DNA of 64,000 nt from Muricea muricata (taxonomy: Eukaryota; Cnidaria; Anthozoa; Malacalcyonacea; Plexauridae). Positions 47,011 to 58,864 of this stretch are shown here, piece by piece (positions within the stretch are counted from its first letter, which is position 1; each line of letters begins with the position of its first letter). The translations under genes were made by a program, and so were the position numbers. The notes under the pieces are model-generated. The model saw only the letters and a program-made list of their open reading frames with translations, ran no database searches and was not told where the DNA came from. The stretch covers positions 15,975,893 to 16,039,892 of the forward strand of contig OY979721.1 in the NCBI GenBank assembly GCA_963855995.1, written 5' to 3'.

Positions 47011-50000
47011 GTAAGTAAAAATAATGTTGATCAAATACCAAAGCCTCACTGTATTCACAACTTAATTTCTCCCTTTACCATTCTCTTGGTACTGGCACAC
47101 GAGGTAAGAGTTAGTGACAGATACTCGAAAACAAAGCGTGGCCGACAGCTTTTTTCTTGTGTCTTTACACTGAGCATTTCTGTTCAAATCTTTTCAAGGA
47201 AAGAGAAAGGGCACAAGTACAAGACTTGGTAAGTAAAAATAATGTTGATCAAATACCAAAGCCTCACTGTATTCACAACTTAATTTCTTCCTTTACCATT
47301 CTCTTGGTACTCGCACAGGAGGTAAGAGTTAGTGACAGATACTCGAAGACAAAGCGTGGCCGACAGGTTTTTCTTGTGTCTTTACACTGAGCATTTCTGT
47401 TCAAATCTTTTCAAGGAAAGCGAAAGGGCACAAGTACAAGACTTGGTAAGTAAAAATAATGTTGATCAAATACCAAAGCCTCACTGTATTCACAACTTAA
47501 TTTCTTCCTTTACCATTCTCTTGGTACTCGCACAGGAGGTAAGAGTTAGAGACAGATACTCGAAGACAAAGCGTGGCCGACAGCTTTTTCTTGTGTCTTT
47601 ACACTGAGCATTTCTGTTCAAACCTTTTCAAGGAAAGAGAAAGGGCACAAGTACAAGACTTGGTAAGTAAAAATAATGTTGATCAAATACCAAAGCCTCA
47701 CTGCATTCACAACTTAATTTCTTCCTTTACATTCTCTTGGTACTTGCACAGGAGGTAAGAGTTAGTGACAGATACTCGAAGACAAAGCGTGGCCGACAGC
47801 TTTTTCTTGTGTCTTTACACTGAGCATTTCTGTTCAAACCTTTTCAAGGAAAGAGAAAGGGCACAAGTACAAGACTTGGTAAGTAAAAATAATGTTGATC
47901 AAATACCAAAGCCTCACTGTATTCACAACTTAATTTCTTCCTTTACATTCTCTTGGTACTCGCACAGGAGGTAAGAGTTAGTGACAGATACTCGAAGACA
48001 AAGCGTGGCCGACAGCTTTTTCTTGTGTCTTTACACTGAGCATTTCTGTTCAAACCTTTTCAAGGAAAGAGAAAGGGCACAAGTACAAGATTTGGTAAGT
48101 AAAAATAATGTTGATCAAATACCAAAGCCTCACTGTATTCACAACTTAATTTCTTCCTTTACATTCTCTTGGTACTCGCACAGGAGGTAAGAGTTAGTGA
48201 CAGATACTTGAAGACAAAGTAACTTCACTAGTTCACTCGCTCTTTTCTAGGTAATACTGGTGCAAGAACCTTGTCTGTGGCAAATGTTTAGAACTTTTGT
48301 GCTTCGCTGTGATTGGTCAATTTTACGAATTCTGAAATCGACAAAGAAACATGAACGACAAAGTGAACGTGTAACACTTGTGTCTATTTATAACAATATT
48401 TTTCGACTCTACCACAATTAATACATGGTTTATTAAGCTTATCGGAGAAAAAGATCTTCAAAGTTACACCCATATCGATTTAAGCGAAATACGTACGTTA
48501 TTTAATGCAGAAAATGTCGATATTGAAGCAGCAATTTGTAATTCCTCGTGGCGCCACTGACATCAGTTGGCAACATTAAGTTGTGTATTACACTACTTTT
48601 TTGAAGACTATTGACTGTTAACTATATGGACTACAGTGGCTGGAGTGGAACAAAATAGGTACAAAACGAACAATGGGTGCATTAAACATTTGCCACAGAC
48701 CGGAAGAACAGGAGGTAGAAATTAGAATGATAACTAGAATCAGAACAATAGTATAAGAACAATTAGAACTACAACATAGATTACAAGTGTATGGTGTCAT
48801 ATATATTACAATTATATATAAATACAAATATATATATAACAGAGTATATAATTTCTGGTATTTAAAGATATATATTGTCTCACTCTTTTTCATCAGGGTA
48901 CATCTAGGATTAGCCGTGAGTAACAAAGTTGATTCAATATGCGTTCTTGTCTGAAATAGATAATAGATATCCGACACAAACAAAAACAAAAACAGAACGA
49001 ACAAATTCTAATTGTCTTGACCGAACAATTTTTATTAGTCATGAATATATTCATTGTTTAATTATTTTACTTCTCATTTTCTTGATATTGGTGGCAGAAC
49101 AGGAGGTACAAATTTGGGTTAAGAACAGACAAATTTAATAAGAAATAGATTTAATAAGCAATGTGTATCACTTTTCCAGGTAGAAAATTTTCAGGATTGA
49201 GGCGCCCATCTGGAAAAGGAGGTATACGAATTAGCGATAAAAATAGAACATACTGATAAAGAGTTCGACATTTCATGGTCAATTGACATTTATAAGCGAG
49301 ATTTTACTAATACTAGTCATCAGTACTCAGCCACATAATAAAATATTAGTATTGATATTGATTCACTCTTATAGGCTCCGGGGTGAAAACCAGGCTAAGT
49401 CGTAAGTGATATTCGTTAAATATATGTCACTGATTATATAAAGTATACTTACGTCTAGTGTTTCGAGTTTTCCACAATATATAAATTTATCTAATATGAG
49501 TCGCAACTTATTCTCACTATTTTCAGGAACTGGTACAGGAACAGGTAAGAATTATCAATTTAATGTAGTTGAAACACCACGAAAATTTATTATAATCGAA
49601 AGCTTTGAAACTGATCAGCACTATCAGTCGAGAAACTAGTAACTAGTAGGCTTCTACCTGCGCTCCCATGTGGATAAAGACCTGAGCTGGCTTGCAAGGT
49701 TGACGGATCGAAAGCTTTACAATAGTAAATTTAGGTAATGTTTCTACAACGTCAAACTTATATAGATATTTAGCATGCAAAGTAACAAGAAACTTACGTA
49801 CTAGGAAATGTAGAGAATGAGTATAAGACGTTCATATAGACAGGGTACATTAAGTCCTGTCATGTTTCAAGTCTCTTCCTGTTTACATTGAAAACCTAGC
49901 AGAGTAAGCAGACCTTAACTTACCCCAAGCCACCGGTGGTGGGCAAATAGAAGTTAAAAACGCATTACCAGTTACCTTATGTGCAATTTAGCCAAAAGAT

Positions 50001-53000
50001 TTCTCGAGTTTCCTACAACTACCGCTCTCTAAATCTTTTACAGGTAGAAGCAGAGTTGTCCGTAAGTAAAAACTATCTACAAATACCTGTAAATGCATGT
50101 GATTGCGTAAGCTAGCAACCTCTAAACTCTACGCAGATTTTGGGCGGGAATAACATGCAGGGCTGCAAGGGATCTGCAAAGATCTGCTAGTGCCTAGCCG
50201 GGTGAAAGGGTTATATAATCACTGGTTGGGGGTTTCCATAACACAACTGACCTTCTCAGTAACAATGCTTATACTAGCTAGACGTAGTGAGAGCTACGAA
50301 ATTTGTTAGCTCTTTAATTGAAGCTGTGGAGGCGCTTCAACAGATAATTCATGCCTATGTTATGCATAATTAGTTCTTTACTGGACATTTTAATTTATTT
50401 TGCACTCGGCATGCTGTTTCTGTATTCTTTACTGTATTTCGTATTTTTGTTTCCTATTTTAGGTCTTAGTGGTCCACGAAAAACAGGAACAGGTGAGCAT
50501 TGGAAACAAATGTTCGGTGGACGTAGTCTTTGTTCAGTCTCGAACTTTGCGTTTGTATTAATATTGTATTTAAAGTGTACAAAAACACTCAATGAGAGAA
50601 ACAATATCAGTATAGATTTTAATATATTTTAAGGGTCATCTAGACGGCTTTTTAGAAAAAAAGGGCAAGGTACTGGCGGAACTGGTACTGGAGGTAGCAC
50701 AGGTAAGCATTACATGTGGACAATTGAATCAATAGTTTCACCCGAAATTTTATCAGTTTTACACTAAATCCTTGGCAAGCAAGGAAACATTGTTGAGGAA
50801 ACAAAAATTGCTTAAAATAGTCTTATCATTTACTGAACATGTTTAGAAAATTTGCAAATAATTACCATGAATTGACAGCGTTATTCATCTTTTTACAACC
50901 GGATAAACCTTCTCAAACTCATTAGTAATTCATGAAGTAAGTACTAACAAAATCAATACCGTGGAGAACGTTTAAAAATCGGAGGAAGAAATTACATAAA
51001 TTAGGTCAGCTTTATCCTTGATTTTCTCGCAAAATTCTGGTTTGTGCAAGAATTACGTTTGTTAAAAAACACTTGGTTTCGCGCCGTATTTTCAACTCTT
51101 CTCGGTGTTTAGAAAACAGAGGAAGTCCCACTACTCGAGTGTGAACTATGACATCAAGAGTAATTTAGTAATAAGAGTAACCAGTCACACTAGAGATTCT
51201 TCTAACAGGCACGCTTTTTATGCAGGCTCAAGCAAATGGGACAAAATTGGAACCATTGTCGATATCGCATCTCTGGGAACAGATATTGTCTCAACGACTC
51301 TAGATCTGTTGGGATCTGTGCAAAAGAAAATTGTAATACAACTTGGCAACGCAGGTGGCTTTGATTGGGAAGGTAAGGATTATAATCAGTGTTATAATAT
51401 AGCATTTGTGAATCCTGAACGCTTGATAACTGTACATCAACTGTATATCAACTGTATAACTATGATATAACTGTAAATCAACACGGAAAAATGTTCTATA
51501 TATCTTAATAGCAAAACGTGTGAATAATATAATTAGATGTGGAAATAATCATATAACGTGCATGTATTGTCCGTTCTTTATCAATGCACAAACATGGCGG
51601 ATAAGTACCGGAGCACTCATACCGGAAACAAAATGCGACGCTGGAAATGAATTTTGCCAATGATTTGAAATTATTTTATTTGATCTCATAGGATACACAC
51701 CATATTTACATGAAGGAAGTGCCACGAAAGCTTTGCCGAGCGTGGTCGAAACAGGAGATGCAGTCGTTTTTGGAGGAGCGAAAAAATCTGGAGTTTCACT
51801 GAGTGGAGTCTCTGGCGCTATATGCTACAGAATTCAAAATGTCAAGAAATCATTCTGTATCATGTTCAAGGTACCGTGGAGTGGTAATAATTACTGGAAT
51901 GTTAAAGTTTACGATGGAGCAAAACAAGCCAACGCTGACATTTATAATGACCTACAAAATGGCGCGAAGGAAGCTGGTACTGCTGTGTCACGTAAAATTC
52001 TCGCAGAAGGAGATGAAATTGTTGATGATGATGGAGTAAATCAGAATAAGCCGTATAAGATCTACATCAAAGACAGTTCCATGACAAGATCTGAACAAGC
52101 TAGCTTGACAGTTTACCTAGGAGGAGAACTAAAGCAAGGAGGTGTGCATAAACCGCAGCAAAAAAGATGGCGGACGTCGATTTCACCAGAATGCATTGCG
52201 GTCGGAAATCGTTTAAAAAGGCTAATTAACGTCTTTTGAAGAACAGAGTAGAAGACGATTGGTTCATACTTGTTTATTTTCATATTTTCATTCTTAATAG
52301 AAGACAATTGGTTATTTTGACAGTTGAGTTCATTAGCTTTGCTTCTCATCTTATCCTAGCTATTCCTACTTGATACCCGCAATGTGCTCTAGTAAAATCG
52401 ACATGTCGCCATCTTTTTTGCTTTGAAGCTAGGCATACACTAACATAGTACTATTCTATTTTAGTATACACCCGAAATTGTCTATTACAAATCCTGCATT
52501 CTGATTGGCTACTCAAACGTTTGGGAAAAATGAAAACAACACTGAAAAAATATGGCAGTAAACTCTTGTTTCGCCGAGGTTTCCGAGGAATTTTTAGAGA
52601 GTTTGATAAAGTGTATACTAAAGCAATTAGATAGCTCCCCTCGTTGTCTATGAGCGAATAGTCAACTCAGGCTTCGCCTTCGATGACTATTCGCTCATAG
52701 ACAACTCGGACTCGTTAATGTCTAATTGTTAAATAGCTCCCCGCAAAGGGCTATTCGCAGGAATATGGATAAAATATTTGGCCAAATATTAATTTACCTA
52801 TCATTGGTGTTGGGATCATCCAGAATGATCTCTGAAAATGGAATCATCCAGAATGATCTCTAAGTTGTTGCCCATATCTTCATCACCGCAATTTTCGTGT
52901 TGTTTTAGCTACCCCGAAGCAAGAACCACAAAACGTACGTTCGCTTGAACTAGCATTGAGAAATCCTGAAGGCACAGGATGGCAAGGTGTGTATGTTAAT

Positions 53001-54040
53001 TAGGTTACTACATTGTTTTCATTGTTCTCTAGTTTGTTATTATAATAACTAATATAACTCAGAATTGTGTTGAAAAGTTACTCGCAAAACGAATAAAAAT
53101 ATACAGCGATATTTGGACAGTTATTTGTGTAGTAAGAAACCGGTTTGAAAAACTGACGTCTGCAAAAATAACAAAAAACTTACTTCGATCCATTTCACTT
53201 AAGTCTATTTATTTTCTTCATGCATCTATATTGAAGCAAATACATGTCCTTTTTCGCCGTCAAAACGTTTTATTTTTTATAAGACCAAAAATTCAACATG
53301 GTCGACGAGATAAAACTTAACTCATAATTTCAACCGATCGAATTCGTTGTAGCTCGTACTTCATGTATTCTAATTGTATTGTCCAGACAGTCTTGTCAAT
53401 TGCCGAGGGTTTTTTAATTGAAAAGGTTTAATTTTTCAAAACATTATGATCAAAGCAGTTGCATGCATAATAAAATGATAGCTTATGAGATGTTTTGGTG
53501 AACAACTGGTGAAAATACTGCAGAACTCGTAAAAACCATCAAATAAGTTACTTATTGTATGACGTACTCATATTCACTTTCATTCATTGGCATGCAGGCG
53601 GTACGATATATATGAACGAAGGAGCAAGTGTGGATGATTTGCCGTCAGAAGTTGATACGGAGGATGGGACTAGATTGACGATACCACAAGAGGCATCTTC
53701 TCCAGGAACGGGTATTTCTGGTGTCGTATGCTATCACTTTGAAGAGCTCCCAAGATCTTTCTGCGTCATGTTCAAAGTGCCGTACAATGTTGGAAATAAG
53801 TGGAATGTTAAAGTTTTTGACGGGCAAAAACAAGCAAGTTTACAGGTGTATCAAGATCTTCAAAAGGGTGCCATGGATGCTGGCAATAAAGTAACACGTA
53901 AAGATCTGATAAAAGGAGTCGTAGAAGGAACAGATGACGACGATAATCCCCTAACAATAGCGTATACAGTCTACATGAAAGATGGTTCCATGACCACCAC
54001 TGGAACTTCAGTCATGGATGTAACCATTGGAGTAGAATAA
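45984..54040 (+). CDS. Secreted protein with basic Gly/Arg-rich arm and two actinoporin-like domains (whole gene)
   Basis: Supported exons, all in phase 1 at both internal ends: 45984-46050, 46227-46277, 46699-46809, 46984-47010, five 30-nt exons (47199, 47416, 47633, 47849, 48065), 49180-49221, 49375-49401, 49527-49544, 50044-50061, 50463-50492, 50634-50702, 51226-51372, 51692-52141, 52909-52986, 53598-54040. The predicted product has a signal peptide, an acidic propeptide ending in the furin-type site RPKR, a basic low-complexity arm, one full actinoporin-like domain and a second lacking the N-terminal helix. Known actinoporins are small cnidarian pore-forming proteins that insert an amphipathic helix into sphingomyelin membranes. 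They are usually single-domain and made from few exons. Activity is not shown here. Exons between 48.2 and 49.1 kb are uncertain. AATAAA lies at 54149-54154. Confidence 0.8.
47011..48230 (+). repeat. Tandem array of a 216-217 bp exon-plus-intron unit
   Basis: Five nearly identical units, each holding a 30-nt exon (starts 47199, 47416, 47633, 47849, 48065; spacing 217, 217, 216, 216) with acceptor TTTTCAAG and donor GTAAGTAAAA. Each exon adds the same ten residues (GKRKGTSTRL; the second copy has one Lys codon region changed by AGC>GAA-type variation, and the fifth CTTG>TTTG). Each is phase 1-1, so copies can be gained or skipped without a frameshift. The unit also contains a GGTACTCGCACAGGAGgtaag motif that looks like a decayed Gly-Thr-Arg exon whose acceptor is not evident. 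The intron after 47010 starts with the same sequence, showing how the array began. Confidence 0.88.
48231..49179 (+). other. Uncertain microexon zone in the actinoporin-like gene
   Basis: Several segments resemble the small Gly/Arg/Thr exons around them: 48252-48271, 48699-48714, 48897-48915 and a piece ending 49105 (ACAGGAG followed by GTACAA). Their phases do not form a consistent chain, or a donor or acceptor is missing. They may be decayed exons or alternatively used ones. Part of the zone is low-complexity TATA-rich DNA (about 48790-48870). Confidence 0.4.
49180..50702 (+). CDS. Six small phase-1 exons extending the basic arm
   Basis: Exons 49180-49221, 49375-49401, 49527-49544, 50044-50061, 50463-50492 and 50634-50702 (18 to 69 nt) all start and end in phase 1. 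Introns are 64-500 bp. They encode Gly, Arg, Lys, Thr and Ser almost exclusively. The last is a Gly-Thr-rich run that leads into the actinoporin domain. All have usable GT and AG ends. No known domain; function could be membrane or nucleic-acid charge interaction, or a flexible tether. Confidence 0.72.
49566..49760. mobile_element. Hairpin MITE, family 1, diverged copy 3
   Basis: The left part, GTAGTTGAAACACCACGAAA and ATCGAAAGCTTT, is inverted at GGATCGAAAGCTTTAC and GTAATGTTTCTACAAC. It shares the AAACACCACG and GATCGAAAGCTTT cores with the copies at 3.4 and 44.1 kb. It lies in an intron of the actinoporin-like gene. Confidence 0.65.
51226..52141 (+). CDS. First actinoporin-like domain (helix plus beta-sandwich)
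   Basis: Exon 51226-51372 encodes a stretch with a predicted amphipathic helix and the first beta strands (IVIQLGNAGGFDW). Exon 51692-52141 encodes the rest. Family marks are the GVSGAICYRI strand, FCIMFKVPW, the NYWNVKVYDG block that matches the actinoporin NWWNVxxYxG motif, and a Tyr at the position equivalent to the lipid-binding Tyr133 of sticholysin. The Tyr-Tyr pair that follows it in sea-anemone actinoporins is absent (LQN instead), and I see no RGD. If the donor at 52142 is not used, translation runs on to a stop at 52239, giving a possible single-domain form. Confidence 0.82.
52142..52908. repeat. Intron with hairpins between the two actinoporin-like domains
   Basis: GTTGTCTATGAGCGAATAGT (52642 on) pairs with ACTATTCGCTCATAGACAAC (to about 52704), a hairpin of 22 bp. 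An outer pair, TTTAGTATACAC (52460) and GTGTATACTAAA (52611), bounds another fold. A 25-bp direct duplication (ATCATCCAGAATGATCTCT) occurs at about 52817 and 52843. Confidence 0.75.
52909..54040 (+). CDS. Second actinoporin-like domain (without N-terminal helix)
   Basis: Exon 52909-52986 encodes a short linker and the first beta strand (LELALRNPEGTGW, aligning with the equivalent strand of domain 1). Exon 53598-54040 gives the rest: GISGVVCYHF, FCVMFKVPYN, KWNVKVFDGQKQA and a C-terminal DVTIGVE before TAA. It aligns along its length with domain 1, so it arose by internal duplication. The exon coding for the amphipathic helix is not repeated. The domain therefore could bind a surface but not insert the family's usual pore helix; that is inference. 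Confidence 0.82.
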
Positions 54041-55149
54041 CAAACATTGAAGTAGAACAATCCAATCAGGGGAAACTTTAGATGCTTTAATGGATTAAAT
54101 GGGGAAACTAGCTAAACTTAAGAGTGTTAGAATGTAATGCTTGCGTAGAATAAATTTGCCTTTAAAAAATTTGCTGTTTCATTGTTTTGTCTACAGTGGG
54201 CGAGATTAACCTTAAGAAATTCAACCTAAAGTGCTCAGAATACATGTCTATCGATATCTAACAAAAAAGCACTTAACTTTGCAAGATACACATAAATGAT
54301 CACTGATAACTTCACGTTCAAATAATGCCATAAAGGAAAACTTGCACAAAGAAAAATCTTATAGGTAAATCAAATAAATTTAAAACGTGCCTTTACTGCC
54401 GGATGCATGCTTGCGAAATGGGAAGTTTTTTTCACGTACCCTCAGTCCAATCTCTCATGCATGTAAACACGGAGAGATTGTGAAGTGTCATTCAGGATTG
54501 AGACTCCATATCAATGTAAACTTCCCCTTAAATTCCTTCATTCTCCACAAAATCACACCATAACGTAGAATAAACACCGATCTTTTATAGTAAAGGAGCT
54601 TCAACTGTTAGTAATTTACGAATTATGAGCTACTATTAGTGAAACCCCAGAGTTCTAGCTGCTGTGGAGCAACTATTTTCGGACGGAAAGAATACCAGGA
54701 GTCCCAACAAGACTTTGCTGTTTAAATGATTGTACTATGTAGCAAAAACTTAAAGATGTTTTTCTCCACAACATTTTATTCACAACCCAGAGAGTTTTAG
54801 GACAATGTTACAATTTTTCATAAATTTTTCTGAGGTTTCCAGACGGATTCTTACAGCTGCTAAAAGAATAGGGTTTAAAACAAATTTTATTATACTTGCG
54901 TCTGTCTTTCACTTGGATAAGTTACATTATAAAAAATATAAAATTCATGAGGAAAACACAAAAGAAATCAGATTAATTTTCAGTTAATCAGATGCAGGTT
55001 TTGCCTTGATTTACCAAATCTCACACCATGCCCAGACGTACGCTTGCGTACCTATTTTTAAACTTTAGTAATCTACTAATTTAATAATATACAGTATAAT
55101 GCAAATGGCGTGTTCGCAGTTGTGTTGAAGTTTTTCTTTGCTTAAAAAG
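54041..55149. other. Intergenic region
   Basis: 3' UTR of the actinoporin-like gene with AATAAA at 54149, then about 1 kb without recognised features. A frame at 54805-54987 resembles the end of a transposase-type hAT tail only weakly and is not called. Confidence 0.45.
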
Positions 55150-56829
<1,680 letters not shown>

Positions 56830-57323
56830 TGATGAACATCTAATAATTGTCAAGAATACACAATAAATTATAGATATTGTAATATAGTAGATGGTAAAAA
56901 TTGTGCTAACGTATTATCTGTGCTACTATTATTCACACTTTTTAATTTTCGTTAAAGTAAAACTTGGAAGATACCAAGGCAAAATATGTGACAATTGTTA
57001 ACTATATATTACTTTTTATCTGTGCTTGTACAGTAATTTATTTAAAGTATTTACTTCATTTTAAAATTGATGTCAAATAGATAAAATTAGACTCAGGCAG
57101 TTTAATTTATGATTATCCTACATAATGGTTAACCAGTTCATATGAAACAGGCCCAACTGGTGTGCGCAGTTCGTTTCTCAAAGCGGTCAGTTGTAAGTTC
57201 GCTCCAGTTACAATTATTGCAATCAGTGGTCGATACTTTGAGCCAGCGTAGCGCTTTTCAGTAAGATTTCATGTAAGTACAGTTATTTGCAACCAAATTT
57301 AAAGATCTCCAAATTAAACAAAA

Positions 57324-57768
57324 ATGTCTTCTGCTACAAATGTAACAGTTTCTAAAGAACCAGAAAAGAAATTGAAACCTTGCTGTGCTTGTCCAGAAAC
57401 TAAAAAAGCTAGAGATGCATGGTAAGGGTTTTCTACTGTTTGTACTGTGTGGTGACTTGTGATTAAGTCACGCTTGGTTTTTATGTGACACTTGTTTAAT
57501 GCACCCATTGCCATTATATCACCTTCTGGCCTTGTTTGTAACAAAAATTTTATCTTGATGGACTTGTTTGGAGGGGGGGGGGGTAAAAGCCTCATGAAAT
57601 TCTAAAGGTTTTAAAAAGCCTGATCATCAGCATATAACATTAGATATTTGACAGAGCTCCATATTGTTTCATGCCTTTCTTAGTATAATTGAAAAAGGAG
57701 AATTAGAATGTCAAAGTTTAATTGAAGCTCACAAGCAGTGTATGAGACAACATGGATTCAATATTTGA
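57324..57768 (+). CDS. COX17: Cytochrome c oxidase copper chaperone COX17
   Basis: Two exons, 57324-57421 and 57684-57768, give 60 residues (human 63). COX17 delivers copper to SCO1 and COX11 in the mitochondrial intermembrane space. The copper motif [16 protein letters not shown] is intact, and both halves of the twin CX9C motif are present (C-x9-C in exon 1 completed across the splice, and [11 protein letters not shown] in exon 2). The TG|T split codon for Cys at the junction is confirmed by the motif. A 3' UTR intron is likely: GAAAG/GTATGC at 57780 and TTTCAG at 57893. An AATAAA at 57846 would serve an unspliced form, and one at 58599 a longer form. Confidence 0.95.
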
Positions 57769-57951
57769 CATTATTGAAAGGTATGCCATGAAAAGAGTTT
57801 GCATTGACTAAAGTTGCTGCACTTTGTGCCTGGTAAATTTTTTGCAATAAATTTGCCATTAAATCAATCCTTATTGATTATGTTTTCTTTCAGGAAACTA
57901 CTAAATTGCTTCACTTGATTGATAACAAAAAGAAATTTCTAATTGGAAACT

Positions 57952-58349
57952 ACAGCACTGAGCCAAAGAGTAGAGACTACAAAGAGGGACCACTTCATTG
58001 AAAAAAGCGTAAGGTGCTGTTGTGATGATTCGTCATAGGTGCCATGTTCCTAGCCAGTGCCCTAAACAGAAGCATTTCCCCCCGGTATTAGTAGCCATTT
58101 TCAATATTTCCGGGGGGAACGAACATGTAATATTTGTCATGGGTGCCATGTTCCTAGCCAGTGCGCTAAACAGAGGAAGTCACCCCCCCCCGGAAATGTT
58201 AAAAAATGCGCAGTAATACCGGGGGAAATGCTTCTGTTTAGGGCACTGGCTAGGAACATGGTGCCCATGACGAATCATCACGACAGCACCTTACGTTTTT
58301 TTTACTGAAGTGGTCCCTCTTTGTAGTCTCTACTCTTTGACTGAGCTGT
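57952..58349. mobile_element. Fold-back element in the probable COX17 3' UTR
   Basis: The left arm (57952-58090) and right arm (58210-58349) are inverted repeats of about 140 bp. For example GAGTAGAGACTACAAAGAGG at about 57967 pairs with CCTCTTTGTAGTCTCTACTC. The centre holds a third, diverged copy of the GCCATGTTCCTAGCCAGTGC motif (58144). G- and C-runs (CCCCCCGG) occur in the loop. Confidence 0.88.
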
Positions 58350-58864
58350 GATTTTATATGGAAGCATTAACACTCCCACAAGTAGCTCATAATATTTCTG
58401 AACTCCAGCTAGTGATGTTAACTTCAATTTTAAATGAAACTATTGAACATTTGATGTATATTAAAATATTACTGACTAATATTGCAAAGCCAAGTAGTAT
58501 ACTTGCCTTAAAGATTTCTTGTTGCTGTAGACTGAAGCATTAGTAGCTCTTTTGAGAATTATTGTTGCTTGCATTGTATGATGGTTTCTTTGTGGTCAAT
58601 AAAGTTCTTTAATTAAACAGTTTATATGAAAATATAACCTCTTTTGCAAACTATGCTTCTTTTCGCGCCAATATTTTTCGGATGAATTCCTTGGCAACCG
58701 CCTTGACAACGCGTGTGCACACAGAAAAATCAATATGGCCGCGAAAAAACATCATTTAAATGTCTTTAAAGAAACGCGTATTTCTTACTATTGCAAAGCC
58801 ATTTGGGTGATTAATTTCACATATTCTTAAAACTTGAAATTATATTTTGAGAATATTTTGAAGT

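Noticed and set aside
46984..48190. Overlapping plus-strand frames of 60-91 codons in the 216-bp units (CLYTEHFCSNLF type)
   Set aside because: These run through the repeated intron sequence. The short frame-consistent exons with good splice sites explain the region better.
54805..54987. A 60-codon Lys/Phe-rich frame as transposase remnant
   Set aside because: A faint resemblance only (a preceding CTGTGGAGCAACTATTTTC stretch recalls hAT C-termini), with no continuous alignment I can defend.
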